Part shown: one piece after another, positions 31,714 to 41,102 of the stretch | Position numbering within the stretch: position 1 is the first letter of the stretch | Layout of the letters: the number at the start of each line of letters is the position of its first letter | From: Streptomyces sp. NBC_01217 | GTDB lineage: Bacteria > Actinomycetota > Actinomycetes > Streptomycetales > Streptomycetaceae | DNA length: 64,000 nt | Direction of reading: 5' to 3' | Assembly: GCF_035994185.1 (NCBI RefSeq) | Contig: NZ_CP108538.1 | Span: 4,193,501 to 4,257,500 of the forward strand | Made by a program: the position numbers and the translations under genes | The notes under the pieces: model-generated | Databases searched by the model: none | Seen by the model: only the letters and a program-made list of their open reading frames with translations | What the model was told of the DNA's origin: nothing

Positions 31714-32598
31714 GTGTACCGGTTCCTGCTGACCCCGCGATGGTGGGGGATCAACCTCTTCGTCGTGCTGGCCATCCCGTTCTGCGTGTTCATGGGCACC
31801 TGGCAGCTCGGCCGCTTCGAGGACCGCGTGCAGACGCACGACGCCGCCGAGAAGCAGCCCGCCCCGGGCACGAGACCCGCCAAGCCGATCGACGACCTCC
31901 TGCCCGTCGACACGGTGACCTCCGGCCGCCCCGCCACCGCCACCGGCCGGTACGCCGACCAGTTCCTGGTGCCCGGACGGGAGTTGGACGACAAGAGCGG
32001 CTTCTACGTCCTGAACATGCTCCGTACGGACGGCGGCAAGGCCCTGCCGGTGGTGCGCGGCTGGCTGCCCGGCAAGCCCGGCGGCACCGCCGTTCCCGCC
32101 GCACCGACCGGTGAGGTCACGGTGACGGGCGACCTCCAGGCGTCCGAGAACGCGAGCACCGAGGGCGTCGACACGGCGGGCGGACTACCGGACGGCCAGC
32201 TCGGGATCATCAGTGCCGCGTCCCTGGTCAATCTCGTCCCGTACGACGTCTACGACGCATGGGTGACGCTCCAGGACGCCAACGCCAACGCCAACACCGG
32301 CACCGGCACCGGCACCACGAGCACCACCCGTGCGCTGCGTCCCGTGCCGGCCGCCGCGCCGCAGGGCACCGGGCTCGATCTGAAGGCCTTCCAGAACCTC
32401 GGCTACACCGGCGAGTGGTTCGTCTTCGCCGGGTTCGTGCTCTTCATGTGGTTCCGGCTGGTCCGCCGCGAGGCCGAAGCGGCACGGGACCTGAAGCTGG
32501 GCCTGGTCGAAGAAGCGGCCACAGACACGGGCACGGGCACAGTCGCAGCCGCAGTCGCAGCCGCAGAAGCCGATCCCGCCGCAGTGAGCACGCGCTGA
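31714..32598 (+). CDS. SURF1-family cytochrome oxidase assembly protein
   Basis: 294 aa, GTG start. Two transmembrane segments bracket an extracytoplasmic domain, as in SURF1: TM1 INLFVVLAIPFCVFMGTWQLGRF (with the GxWQxxR family hallmark) and TM2 GEWFVFAGFVLFMWFRLVRR near residue 240. Family residues between include GRYADQFLVPGR and ALPVVRGWLP. SURF1 helps insert haem a into cytochrome c oxidase. Residues ~190-205 (ANANANTGTGTGTTSTT) and the tail (TGTGTVAAAVAAAEA) are repeat-coded expansions at 32278-32330 and 32528-32575, unusual for the family but in frame. Confidence 0.85.
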   Translation: MYRFLLTPRWWGINLFVVLAIPFCVFMGTWQLGRFEDRVQTHDAAEKQPAPGTRPAKPIDDLLPVDTVTSGRPATATGRYADQFLVPGRELDDKSGFYVLNMLRTDGGKALPVVRGWLPGKPGGTAVPAAPTGEVTVTGDLQASENASTEGVDTAGGLPDGQLGIISAASLVNLVPYDVYDAWVTLQDANANANTGTGTGTTSTTRALRPVPAAAPQGTGLDLKAFQNLGYTGEWFVFAGFVLFMWFRLVRREAEAARDLKLGLVEEAATDTGTGTVAAAVAAAEADPAAVSTR

Positions 32599-32632
32599 GT
32601 ACGCGGCCTACGCCGTACTCCCCGCCCCCGCG

Positions 32633-33919
32633 TCACGTCGTGGGGGACAACACCCCGGTCCGGTAGATCGTGCCGGCGCAGGCGTTGGCGATCTTCGCCT
32701 CCGCGACCGGCGCCCCGGCCTCCGGTGTGTGCGTCACGGCAACGCTGCCGTCCAGCACCCCGCCGCCGTCCTCGCTGCCGAACTGTGCGGCGGTGCCCGT
32801 GGTCCCATCCGTGGTGCCCGTACTGCTGCCCGCGGCAGAGGCGCCGCCCGCGCCGTCCGTCGGTGTCGGGCTCGGTGTGCCTCCGTCGGTCGGACATGTG
32901 TCCTTCGGTACCCAGGCGAACTTCACCTCGTACGACATGGACGGCTGCAGCAGTACCGTCCCCTGCTCCCGCGAGGGGTCGGGCAGCCCGGCCGCCGCGT
33001 CTCCCGCGGTGTGCTGGACGACGCTGATCTTGGCCGGATCGGCCGCGCCCATCGCCTCGAAGCCCACGCTGCCGCTGCTGCTCACCGAACAGCCCGTGCC
33101 GGAGACATTGGAGATCCGGAAGGTGCCGTACACCGTGCCGTCGGCACCCGCCGCACCCGTCTCGGCCGAGGCGACGCCGAGCTGCCCCGGGTCGCAGGTC
33201 GGCAGGGAGGCCGCCACGGTGGCGGCCGGGTCGGTGACCCCGCCGACCAGGTTGCCGTCGGCGCCCTGGCCGCGGCTGTCGGACGGACTGCTGCTGCTCT
33301 CCGGCTGGTTCCCGCCGTTGTTGTGACCGTCGATACTGCCGCCGCTGCTCTTCCCGCCGCCCTCCGAGCCGTTCTCGGTGCCGTTGCCGCCCTGCGTCTG
33401 CTCACCGTGTCCGGCTATCGACGGGTTGGCGGTGTTCGAGCCGCCGGAATTCGCGACATGGACGAAGGCGGGGACCGCGGTGCCGATGAGCAGCGCCGCA
33501 GCCGCCATGCCGACGACGGCCTGCCGCCGCCTGGCGCGCCGGACGGGCACGGCGCGGTACAGACGGTCGAGAGTGCCGTCGCTGGGTTCGAGGTTCTGGA
33601 CGGCCCCGCGCAGCATGCGGCGCAACGCGACCTCGTCCAGGTCGAGACCGCCACCGGGGACGTCACCGAAGACGCCATCGCCGCCGACGCCGGAGCCGCT
33701 CACGGACGCGAGGTCCCGATCCGCATGCCCCGCACCCGCGCCTGCACCCGTACTCGCGCCCCTGCCCGTACCCGAATCGGGTTCGTCCGGGTTCTCAGCT
33801 GAGGCGCTCTCCGGCCCGTCGTTCACAATTCCGTTTCCAGTCCGGTCAGTCCGGTCAGTCCGGTCGATCCGAGGCTCACCCTCGTGGCCGTTCTCGTTCC
33901 CGTGGAAGCGCCGACTCAT
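32633..33919 (-). CDS. Membrane protein paired with ECF sigma factor
   Basis: 428 aa; its ATG overlaps the sigma-factor stop (ATGA), so they are coupled. N-terminal ~90 residues are acidic/Gly-rich disordered sequence, including a DRTDRTDRTG run coded by a 9-bp tandem repeat (~33838-33866). A short helical region LDEVALRRMLRGAVQNLEPSDGTLDRLYRAVPV (95-126) comes before one membrane span (QAVVGMAAAALLIGTAVPAFVHV, ~133-155), with a large Ser/Gly-rich linker and an extracellular domain with Cys pairs (PTCDPG, GTGCSV, KDTCPT, ANACAG). It resembles anti-sigma or signal-input proteins co-encoded with SigE-group factors, but lacks the zinc HxxxCxxC motif. Role inferred from coupling only. Confidence 0.65.
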   Translation of the reverse strand: MSRRFHGNENGHEGEPRIDRTDRTDRTGNGIVNDGPESASAENPDEPDSGTGRGASTGAGAGAGHADRDLASVSGSGVGGDGVFGDVPGGGLDLDEVALRRMLRGAVQNLEPSDGTLDRLYRAVPVRRARRRQAVVGMAAAALLIGTAVPAFVHVANSGGSNTANPSIAGHGEQTQGGNGTENGSEGGGKSSGGSIDGHNNGGNQPESSSSPSDSRGQGADGNLVGGVTDPAATVAASLPTCDPGQLGVASAETGAAGADGTVYGTFRISNVSGTGCSVSSSGSVGFEAMGAADPAKISVVQHTAGDAAAGLPDPSREQGTVLLQPSMSYEVKFAWVPKDTCPTDGGTPSPTPTDGAGGASAAGSSTGTTDGTTGTAAQFGSEDGGGVLDGSVAVTHTPEAGAPVAEAKIANACAGTIYRTGVLSPTT

Positions 33920-34578
33920 CCCTGCGCCTCCATCACGACGCGCAGCGCCGCGATCCCACGGGAGCCGTAGGCCTTGACCGAGCCCAGGGAAATACCCAGC
34001 GTCTCGGCCACCTGGGCCTCCGTCATGTCCGCGAAGTAACGCAGCACCAGCACCTCTCGCTGGCGCCGTTGCAGCCCCCGCATCGCTTTGATCAGCGCGT
34101 CCCGCTCCAGCTGGTCGTACGCGCCCTCCTCAGCGCTCGCCATGTCCGGCATGGGCTTGGACAGCAGCTTCAGCCCGAGGATGCGGCGGCGCAGCGCGGA
34201 GCGCGACAGGTTGACGACGGTCTGGCGCAGATACGCGAGTGTCTTCTCGGGGTCCCGTACCCGGTTGCGCGCCGAGTGCACGCGGATGAACGCCTCCTGC
34301 ACGACGTCCTCACATGAGGCGGTGTCATCCAGGAGCAGAGCCGCGAGGCCGAGCAGCGAACGGTAGTGGGCCCTATAGGTCTCGGTGAGATGGTCGACGG
34401 TGGTTCCAGCAGCCACGCTCTCCTCAGCGCCCTCGCGCTGCGACGGCAGCCGCGTCGGCCGCGCAGCGGGCATGGGCGCAATCACCGGCATACCGCCGGG
34501 TGCGCGGGGCCGTCTGAGCGGTCGCACCGAAGCGCCGCGCAGGGGGCCCACCACTGTGATATCGAGAACCTCTGCCAC
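33916..34578 (-). CDS. ECF RNA polymerase sigma factor (SigE-like group)
   Basis: 220 aa, GTG start. An N-terminal extension of ~60 residues (Arg/Pro-rich) precedes sigma region 2 (YRAHYRSLLGLAALLLDDTASCEDVVQEAFIRVH) and region 4 (RGLQRRQREVLVLRYFADMTEAQVAETLGISLGSVKAYGSRG), with the sigma-2/sigma-4-only layout of ECF factors. It directs RNA polymerase to a small stress or envelope regulon. The coupled downstream membrane protein is the likely signal partner. From memory, the same pair lies beside asd/ask in S. coelicolor (SCO3613). The ~290-bp gap to asd holds its promoter; none can be named. Confidence 0.85.
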   Translation of the reverse strand: MAEVLDITVVGPLRGASVRPLRRPRAPGGMPVIAPMPAARPTRLPSQREGAEESVAAGTTVDHLTETYRAHYRSLLGLAALLLDDTASCEDVVQEAFIRVHSARNRVRDPEKTLAYLRQTVVNLSRSALRRRILGLKLLSKPMPDMASAEEGAYDQLERDALIKAMRGLQRRQREVLVLRYFADMTEAQVAETLGISLGSVKAYGSRGIAALRVVMEAQG

Positions 34579-34871
34579 GCCAGTTGGACACGTTTCCCCC
34601 CGTCAGGGTTGTACGCGCGAGGCACCGCGTTCGACGCGATGCGACATGCCCTCATACGTACCTGCTCTTCCCCAAATGCCCCGAATGCGCCGAACGTATC
34701 CAGCCGCCTGCGCCCCGCCGCGCAAGAAGTGACCGCATAGACGCGTGTTCTCCGGCCTGCGGTTGCAACAGGCCGAAAGGTCATCGTCGGATACCCCGAC
34801 GTCCCAGCTCAAGAGGTTCAGACCTGCAACTTGCTCACAGCGCTTTCACAGAACGTACAAATCAGGTTCGA

Positions 34872-35936
34872 TCAGGACCAGGGGAATTCGGCAGCCACCG
34901 ATTCGGCGATCTGCGCCACGTTCAGCGCCGCGCCCTTGCGGAGGTTGTCGCCGCAGACGAACAGTTCCAGACCCCGGGGATCGTCCAGTGACCTGCGCAC
35001 TCGCCCGACCCAGGTCGGGTCGGTGCCGACGACGTCGGACGGTGTCGGGAAGTCTCCCGCCGCCGGGCTGTCGTACAGCACCACGCCCGGGGCCGTCGCC
35101 AGGATCTCGTGGGCCCGGTCGACCGCGATCTCGTTCTCGAACCGCGCGTGCACGGACATCGAGTGCGTCGCGATGACGGGTACGTACACACACGTCGCCG
35201 CCACCCGCAGGCCCGGCAGGTCCAGGACCTTGCGGCACTCCTCGCGGATCGCCAGCTCCTCCGAGGACCAGCCGTCCCCGGCCTCGGTCCCGGCCCAGGG
35301 CACCACATTGAGGGCCACCGGCGCGGCAAAGGGGCTGCCTTCCGTGTCCCCCACGGCCCGGCGTACGTCTCCGGGCTTCGTGCCCAGTTCCGTACCGGCC
35401 ACCATCGACAGCTGTTCACGCAGGGCCGCGACGCCGTCCCGGCCGGCCCCGCTCACCGCCTGGTACGAGGAGACGACCAGTTCCCGCACCCCGAATTCGG
35501 CGTGCAGCGCACCGACGGCGACGATCAGCGAGAGCGTCGTGCAGTTCGGGCTCGCGACGATGCCGCGCGGCCTGATCCGTACGGCGTGCGGGTTGATCTC
35601 GGGCACGACCAGCGGAACGTCCGGGTCCAGCCGGAAGGCGGCGGAGTCGTCGATGACGACCGTGCCCTTGGCGGCGGCGATCGGCGCCCACTGCGCGGAG
35701 ACGGCGTCGGGCACCAGGAACAGCGCCACGTCGATGTCGTCGAAGACGTCCTCGGTGAGTGCGAGGACCTCGCTCTCCTCACCGCGTACGACCAGCTTGC
35801 GGCCGGCGGAACGCGGCGAGGCGATCAGCTTCACCTCGCCCCAGACATCCGCGTGCTGCGAAAGGATCTGGAGCATGACACCGCCGATCGCCCCGGTCGC
35901 TCCGACGACCGCGAGCGAAGGGCGGCGTGTGGTCAT
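34872..35936 (-). CDS. asd: Aspartate-semialdehyde dehydrogenase
   Basis: 354 aa. Reduces aspartyl phosphate to aspartate semialdehyde with NADPH, the second step toward lysine, diaminopimelate, threonine and methionine. N-terminal NADP fold [27 protein letters not shown], the active-site SPNCTTL with the catalytic cysteine, [13 protein letters not shown], and the late C-terminal acid/base [10 protein letters not shown] region plus [10 protein letters not shown]. Its ATG overlaps the aspartokinase stop (ATGA, 35933-35936), the classic coupled ask-asd operon of actinobacteria. Confidence 0.95.
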   Translation of the reverse strand: MTTRRPSLAVVGATGAIGGVMLQILSQHADVWGEVKLIASPRSAGRKLVVRGEESEVLALTEDVFDDIDVALFLVPDAVSAQWAPIAAAKGTVVIDDSAAFRLDPDVPLVVPEINPHAVRIRPRGIVASPNCTTLSLIVAVGALHAEFGVRELVVSSYQAVSGAGRDGVAALREQLSMVAGTELGTKPGDVRRAVGDTEGSPFAAPVALNVVPWAGTEAGDGWSSEELAIREECRKVLDLPGLRVAATCVYVPVIATHSMSVHARFENEIAVDRAHEILATAPGVVLYDSPAAGDFPTPSDVVGTDPTWVGRVRRSLDDPRGLELFVCGDNLRKGAALNVAQIAESVAAEFPWS

Positions 35937-36454
35937 CGGCCGGTGCCCCCGTAGACGACGGCCTCATCGGAATCGCTGTCGAGACCGAAGGCGGTGTGCA
36001 CGGCGCGCACGGCCTCGTTGACGTCGTCGGCGCGGGTGACCACCGAGATGCGGATCTCGGATGTCGAGATCAGCTCGATGTTCACACCGGCGTCCGAGAG
36101 CGCCTCGAAGAAGCCCGCGGTGACGCCCGGGTTGGTCTTCATGCCGGCGCCGACCAGGGAGATCTTGGCGATCTGGTCGTCGTAGCGCAGCGACTCGAAG
36201 CCGATGGTGGCGCGGTTGCGCTCCAGGGCGTCAATGGCCTTGCGGCCCTCGGCCTTCGGCAGCGTGAACGAGATGTCGGTCAGACCGGTCGCCGCGGCGG
36301 AGACGTTCTGCACCACCATGTCGATGTTGACTTCCGCGTTCGCGATGGTGCGGAAGATCGCGGCGGCCTCGCCCGGCTTGTCGGGCACGCCGACGACGGT
36401 GATCTTGGCCTCGGAGACGTCATGGGCGACTCCGGAGATGATCGCGTGCTCCAC
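35933..36454 (-). other. Internal translation start for the aspartokinase beta subunit
   Basis: In-frame GTG at 36454-36452 ([13 protein letters not shown]) is preceded by AAGGGGA with 7 nt spacing and would give a 173-aa protein holding both ACT domains. Corynebacterium and Bacillus aspartokinases are known to make such a beta subunit from an overlapping start at the same place. Its use here is inferred. Confidence 0.6.
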
Positions 36455-37204
36455 CTTCTGGTCCCCTTGCGGCTCGTTGCTGACCCAGGTTCCGCGCAGT
36501 CCGGAGAAGGACGAGCGGACGTGGATCGGGATGTTGTAGCGGCGTGCGTACTCCACGCACCGGTGCAGCAGTACCTTGGAGCCGGACGCGGCCAGCTCCA
36601 GCATGTCCTCGAAGGAGATCCAGTCGATCTTCTTCGCCTTCTTCACGACGCGGGGGTCCGCGGTGAAGACACCGTCCACATCGGTGTAGATCTCACAGAC
36701 CTCGGCGTCCAGCGCGGCCGCGAGCGCGACGGCGGTGGTGTCGGACCCGCCGCGGCCGAGGGTGGTGATGTCCTTCTTGTCCTGGGACACGCCCTGGAAC
36801 CCCGCGACGATCGCGATGTTCCCCTCGTCCAGCGCCGTACGGATACGGCCGGGCGTCACATCGATGATGCGCGCTTTGTTGTGGACCGAGTCGGTGATGA
36901 CGCCCGCCTGGCTGCCCGTGAACGACTGGGCCTCGTGGCCCAGGTTTTTGATCGCCATCGCCAGCAGGGCCATGGAGATCCGCTCTCCGGCGGTCAGCAG
37001 CATGTCGAACTCACGCCCGGCAGGGATCGGGGATACCTGCTCGGCGAGATCGATCAACTCGTCCGTCGTGTCGCCCATCGCTGACACCACGACAACCACC
37101 TGGTTGCCGTTCTTCTTGGCATCGACGATTCGCTTGGCGACGCGCTTGATGCCCTCGGCATCGGCTACGGAGGAGCCTCCGTACTTCTGCACGACAAGGC
37201 CCAC
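35933..37204 (-). CDS. ask: Aspartokinase (alpha and beta subunits)
   Basis: 423 aa, GTG start. Phosphorylates aspartate, the first committed step of the aspartate family. Kinase domain: [19 protein letters not shown] at the N-terminus, [15 protein letters not shown] and [13 protein letters not shown]. The regulatory part has two ACT domains (from ~255: [19 protein letters not shown] and [20 protein letters not shown]), where lysine and threonine bind for feedback inhibition in this family. A good internal start for a separate beta subunit lies at 36454. Coupled to asd. Confidence 0.95.
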   Translation of the reverse strand: MGLVVQKYGGSSVADAEGIKRVAKRIVDAKKNGNQVVVVVSAMGDTTDELIDLAEQVSPIPAGREFDMLLTAGERISMALLAMAIKNLGHEAQSFTGSQAGVITDSVHNKARIIDVTPGRIRTALDEGNIAIVAGFQGVSQDKKDITTLGRGGSDTTAVALAAALDAEVCEIYTDVDGVFTADPRVVKKAKKIDWISFEDMLELAASGSKVLLHRCVEYARRYNIPIHVRSSFSGLRGTWVSNEPQGDQKVEHAIISGVAHDVSEAKITVVGVPDKPGEAAAIFRTIANAEVNIDMVVQNVSAAATGLTDISFTLPKAEGRKAIDALERNRATIGFESLRYDDQIAKISLVGAGMKTNPGVTAGFFEALSDAGVNIELISTSEIRISVVTRADDVNEAVRAVHTAFGLDSDSDEAVVYGGTGR

Positions 37205-37360
37205 GTGCGCTCCTCGCTCAGTCCGTTACTGCGGTCGCCTCAGTTTAACGAGCTGTCCGGAATCACCCGGCAGATACCACATGGTGAGATATCCCGCTCA
37301 ACACGTGATCATCGGCGTGTCGCCCGAAGCCCCGCTGCGCCGGGCACTGCTCATCGGCCG

Positions 37361-38020
37361 TTACTGCACCGGGCGCAGCCCCAGCGGCCCCGCGATCTCC
37401 TCGGCCATCACGCGGCCCGCCTCCTCGGCCAGCTCGTCGTCGACGGTCTCCGAGTCCGTGTCCAGGCCGTCCAGCTCCTGGAGAGGCTGGTTGAGGCGGA
37501 TGTGGGCGATCAGGGACTGGAGGGCGCGCAGGGTGGCGGATGCGGTGGAGCCCCAGTTGGAGAAGTAGGAGAACTGCCACCACCACAGGGCCTCGGTCGT
37601 GCGGTGCGCCTCGTAGTGGGCCAGACCGTGGCGCAGGTCGGTGACCAGGTCGGCCAGGTCGTCGGAGATACGGGCCGGGACCGGGGCCTTGCGGGGCTCG
37701 TACGGGTCGAAGACCTCGGAGTAGACGTCGATCGGCTCCAGCAGGGCGGCGAACCGCTCGCGCAGGCCGTCGGCGTCCGGCTCCGCGCCGAGGTCCGGCT
37801 CGTAGCGCTCGTCGGGGACGATGTCCTCGTACGCGCCGAGCCTGCCGCCGGCCAGCAGCAGCTGGGAGACCTGGAGCAGCAGGACCGGGACGGCCTCCTC
37901 GGGCTCCTCGACCCTGGACACCTCTGTGACGGCGACGATGAACGTCTTGATCTGGTCGGCGATCTGGACGGCGAAGTCGTCCGGGTCATGCGTGACGGAG
38001 TTCAGCGTGGCGTCAGACAT
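37361..38020 (-). CDS. DUF5063 protein
   Basis: 219 aa from ATG 38020 (GGGAGG about 9 nt upstream). Conserved acidic, soluble protein of actinobacteria: VQIADQIKTFIVAVTEVSRV, LLLQVSQLLLAGGRLGAYEDIVPDERYEPDLG, a Trp-rich stretch EALWWWQFSYFSNWGSTASATLRAL, and a negatively charged tail. No catalytic motif, signal or membrane span. It follows recR on the same strand with a 113-bp gap, as in other Streptomyces; function unknown. Confidence 0.8.
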   Translation of the reverse strand: MSDATLNSVTHDPDDFAVQIADQIKTFIVAVTEVSRVEEPEEAVPVLLLQVSQLLLAGGRLGAYEDIVPDERYEPDLGAEPDADGLRERFAALLEPIDVYSEVFDPYEPRKAPVPARISDDLADLVTDLRHGLAHYEAHRTTEALWWWQFSYFSNWGSTASATLRALQSLIAHIRLNQPLQELDGLDTDSETVDDELAEEAGRVMAEEIAGPLGLRPVQ

Positions 38021-38133
38021 CGAGGGGACCTCCCGTGGGCACGGTCGCGAACGGTGAGTAGAACATAGCGTCGCTGAACGTAAAGCCGTCGTGAGCCGAT
38101 GCAAGAACATCGGGAGTCGTGATCGTGAAGGTT

Positions 38134-38733
38134 TCAGACATCGAGCAGGCGCCTCCCCTCGAAGGCGCGGCCCAGGGTGACCTCGTCCGCGTACTCCAGG
38201 TCGCCGCCCACCGGCAGCCCGCTGGCCAGCCGCGTCACCCGCAGGCCCATCGGCTTGATCATCCGCGCCAGGTACGTCGCGGTGGCCTCGCCCTCCAGGT
38301 TCGGGTCGGTCGCCAGGATCAGCTCCGTGATCGAGCCGTCGGCGAGACGGGCGAGCAGCTCGCGGATGCGCAGATCGTCGGGTCCGACGCCCTCGATCGG
38401 GCTGATCGCGCCGCCGAGCACGTGGTACTTGCCCCGGAACTCGCGGGTCCGCTCGATCGCGACGACGTCCTTCGGCTCCTCGACCACACAGATGACCGTC
38501 TGGTCGCGGCGCGCGTCCCGGCAGATGTTGCACTGCTCCTGCTGGGCGACGTTGCCGCAGACCGAACAGAACCGGACCTTGTCCTTGACCTCAAGGAGGG
38601 CATGGGCGAGGCGGCGCACATCGGTCGGCTCGGCCTGCAGGATGTGGAAGGCGATCCGCTGCGCGCTCTTGGGACCGACGCCGGGCAGCCTGCCCAACTC
38701 GTCGATGAGGTCCTGAACCACGCCTTCGTACAA
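38134..38733 (-). CDS. recR: Recombination mediator RecR
   Basis: 199 aa, the standard length. Works with RecO (and RecF) to load RecA on single-stranded gaps. Helix-hairpin-helix [24 protein letters not shown] (10-33), zinc finger CSVCG ... CNIC (about 56-71), Toprim domain with [14 protein letters not shown], and [19 protein letters not shown], then a C-terminal Walker-B-like [20 protein letters not shown]. All hallmarks intact. Downstream of ybaB with a 70-bp gap, the common bacterial pairing. Confidence 0.95.
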   Translation of the reverse strand: MYEGVVQDLIDELGRLPGVGPKSAQRIAFHILQAEPTDVRRLAHALLEVKDKVRFCSVCGNVAQQEQCNICRDARRDQTVICVVEEPKDVVAIERTREFRGKYHVLGGAISPIEGVGPDDLRIRELLARLADGSITELILATDPNLEGEATATYLARMIKPMGLRVTRLASGLPVGGDLEYADEVTLGRAFEGRRLLDV

Positions 38734-38803
38734 CGGAACGCCTTCCTGGATGAGCTATGAATACATCGGATCAGAAGAGTCGGAAGAGGAAGAGTCGAAG
38801 GAG

Positions 38804-39139
38804 TCAGAAGGGGAGGCCGGGCATGCCGCCCAGGCCCTGGGCCAGCGGGCCCAGCTTCTGCTGCTGAAGCTGCTGCGCGTTCTCGTTCGCCGCCTGGACC
38901 GCCGCGACGACGAGGTCCGCGAGCGTCTCGGTGTCCTCCGGGTCGACGGCCTTGGGGTCGATCACCAGAGCACGGAGCTCGCCGGAGCCGGTCACGGTCG
39001 CCTTCACCAGACCGCCACCCGCCTGGCCGTCGACCTCGGTCCTCGCCAGTTCCTCCTGGGCCGCGGCGAGGTCCTGCTGCATCTTCTGGGCCTGCTGCAG
39101 CAGCTGCTGCATATTGGGCTGACCACCACCGGGAATCAC
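38804..39139 (-). CDS. YbaB/EbfC nucleoid-associated protein
   Basis: 111 aa from GTG 39139 (AGGAG 5 nt upstream); reading further upstream (to 39253) adds residues unlike the family. Core sequence [30 protein letters not shown], the strand pair [25 protein letters not shown] and [17 protein letters not shown] fit the YbaB dimer that binds DNA as tweezers, with a Gln/Gly-rich tail. Stands upstream of recR as in most bacteria. Confidence 0.9.
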   Translation of the reverse strand: MIPGGGQPNMQQLLQQAQKMQQDLAAAQEELARTEVDGQAGGGLVKATVTGSGELRALVIDPKAVDPEDTETLADLVVAAVQAANENAQQLQQQKLGPLAQGLGGMPGLPF

Positions 39140-39498
39140 GGTCACTCCTGGCAATTCGACGACAAAAAAGTTTCGGTACGCCGAGCCTACGTGGTCACCG
39201 CTCAGCGCGCCCCACCCACTGGCGAGCAACTCTTTCGAGTGAGTTTCTTGCAACGTCGGCGAGAGTCCTATACCTGATCACAGGCCCTGCGCACCCGGGA
39301 ATACCGCGATTTCGACCCCACGGCCCACCATTCGGCGGTAGGAAGGGCATGCGCATCAGGACACCCAGGTACACCGCTCGTCACGCAAGGTTACGTTCGC
39401 GGGACAGTCGGCCACGCCGGAGAGCAGTGATCAGCCCCACCGTCGAGCACACCGCCAGACATCAGGCGCCGCTACGCAGAATGCAGAGGAGTACCCCG

Positions 39499-40284
39499 GT
39501 GAGTCAGCCGGAGATGCAGCCCGAAGGGCCGCCCCGCAACGAGCCCGGTTCGGCCGGTTCCTCCGGTTCGGGCTCCGGCGCACACGTCCGGGGCGCGCGG
39601 GGCCGGGATCTGACCGGTACGCCGTTCCCGCTCGGCGACTGGGGCGAACCCGCCGAACGCCTCGACGAGCTGTACCGCTGGGTCGAGGCCGACGCACTGC
39701 GTACCGCCGACTGGTATCTGCGCGACCGCGTGTGGAAGCGGCTCGGGGCCAGGGCGCTGCGGATCGGTACGGCGGCCGGGGCGGTGGCGGGCGCCGCGCT
39801 GCCGCTGCTCGATCTCACCGGGGCGCTGAGCGGGGCGGCGGGCTGGGGCTATCTGTCGCTGCTGCTGGGCGCCGCGTGCATGGCGTTCGACCGGTACTTC
39901 GGCCTGACCTCGGGCTGGATAAGAAACCTCGCGACCGCCCAGGCCGTGCAGCGACGCCTCCAGGTGCTCCAGTTCGACTGGGCGTCGGAGTGCGTACGGG
40001 AGGTGCTCGGCCCGACCGAGGGGACGGCCAGCGAGGCGGCCGAGCGGTGTCTGGGGGTGCTGCGGCGGTTCTCGGAGGACATCACGGAGCTCGTACGGAC
40101 CGAGACCGCGGACTGGATGGTGGAGTTCCGGGCCGGTCCCGCGCCGATGGGAATGCAGGCGCTTTCGTCGGGCAGCGGGGGCGTGGGGCGTACGGACCAG
40201 GGGGCGTCGCCGGGACGGTTCCCGCTGCAGACCATGGCCCGGCCGAACATGCCGCGGCAGCGGCCTCCGGAGTCACCCCGGTGA
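39499..40284 (+). CDS. SLATT-domain membrane protein
   Basis: 261 aa from GTG 39499 (GAGGAG 7 nt upstream). After an N-terminal Pro/Ser/Gly stretch, a helical segment RLDELYRWVEADALRTADWYLRDRVWKR leads to two adjacent transmembrane helices (ARALRIGTAAGAVAGAALPLL and GWGYLSLLLGAACMAFDRYFG), then the family's amphipathic WIRNLATAQAVQRRLQVLQFDWA and LRRFSEDITELVRTET. SLATT proteins are predicted pore-formers, several in anti-phage systems, but this copy is a stand-alone gene in core chromosome, divergent from ybaB. A 359-bp intergenic region precedes it without other recognisable features. Confidence 0.75.
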   Translation: MSQPEMQPEGPPRNEPGSAGSSGSGSGAHVRGARGRDLTGTPFPLGDWGEPAERLDELYRWVEADALRTADWYLRDRVWKRLGARALRIGTAAGAVAGAALPLLDLTGALSGAAGWGYLSLLLGAACMAFDRYFGLTSGWIRNLATAQAVQRRLQVLQFDWASECVREVLGPTEGTASEAAERCLGVLRRFSEDITELVRTETADWMVEFRAGPAPMGMQALSSGSGGVGRTDQGASPGRFPLQTMARPNMPRQRPPESPR

Positions 40285-40358
40285 TCCCACCGCGGTGACG
40301 CCGGAGGCGCCCGCCCAGTCTCTGGCGGTACGCAGTACTCAGGGCGCCCGCTTCTGAT

Positions 40359-41036
40359 TCAGCTGAAGATGATCATGGAGCCTTGGGCAAGGCTGCGGGT
40401 GGCCGCCGCGTGCAGGCCCAGCCAGACGTGCCGCTCACGGGCGAACGGGCTGTCGTCGTACGGAATCGGGCCCGCCGGTTCCTCCAGTGAGGTCGGTCCG
40501 ACGGGCGGCAGCGGGGCGGCCGGCGGGTTCGCCGGGTCGATGCCGATGGACGGGGCGACGAACTCCAACTCCCGCAGCAGCCCGTGCGCGGAGCCGAGCG
40601 GGCCGCCGCCCGCCAGCAGGTCGTCGTTGGAGAGCGGGGCTGCGAAGTCCAGCGGGACGTACGCCCCCGCGTGGTCGTAGTGCCAGACGAGGTGGGACTG
40701 CTGAGCCGTCGCCTCGAACATCTCCAGCAACTGCTCGTAGTCCCCGCCCAGTTCGTCGACGGGCGTGACGGCGAGGCCGCTGAGCTGGAGCAGATAGGCG
40801 CGGCGCAGGAAGTGCAGTGCGTCGTAGTCGAAGCCCGCGATCGGGGCGACGTCGCCGGTCAGGCCCGGCATGTAGGCGTACACGGGAACGGGCGGCAGTC
40901 CGGCCTCGCCCAGTGCCTTGTCGTAGACGGCTATCTCTTCGGCGAACGGGTTGTCGGGGCTGTGGCACAGCACATCGACGAGGGGAACCAGCCACAGGTC
41001 ACAGGCCACGAAGTCTCGCTCTCCCACGGGGTGCAC
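40359..41036 (-). CDS. Conserved hypothetical protein
   Basis: 225 aa if GTG 41036 (VHPVGERDFVACDLWLVPL) is used; a GTG at 41090 would add 18 residues that include a TTA leucine codon and two Cys and look non-coding. No known domain recognised. The protein is acidic with conserved-looking blocks PVYAYMPGLTGDVAPIAGFDYDALHFL, HLVWHYDHAGAYVPLDF and RERHVWLGLHAAATRSLA. No signal peptide or membrane span. Adjacent to the GntR gene (67 bp), same strand. Confidence 0.6.
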   Translation of the reverse strand: MHPVGERDFVACDLWLVPLVDVLCHSPDNPFAEEIAVYDKALGEAGLPPVPVYAYMPGLTGDVAPIAGFDYDALHFLRRAYLLQLSGLAVTPVDELGGDYEQLLEMFEATAQQSHLVWHYDHAGAYVPLDFAAPLSNDDLLAGGGPLGSAHGLLRELEFVAPSIGIDPANPPAAPLPPVGPTSLEEPAGPIPYDDSPFARERHVWLGLHAAATRSLAQGSMIIFS

Positions 41037-41102
41037 ATCGGAGTATTCACAACGGTCGGGACAGCGTAATGCGGTGGGGTCGTCGCGCACAGTGGCCGGT
41101 GG

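Noticed and set aside
39349..39498. Longer SLATT protein from ATG 39349
   Set aside because: The extra 50 residues are Arg-rich and unlike the family; GTG 39499 has a proper ribosome-binding site.
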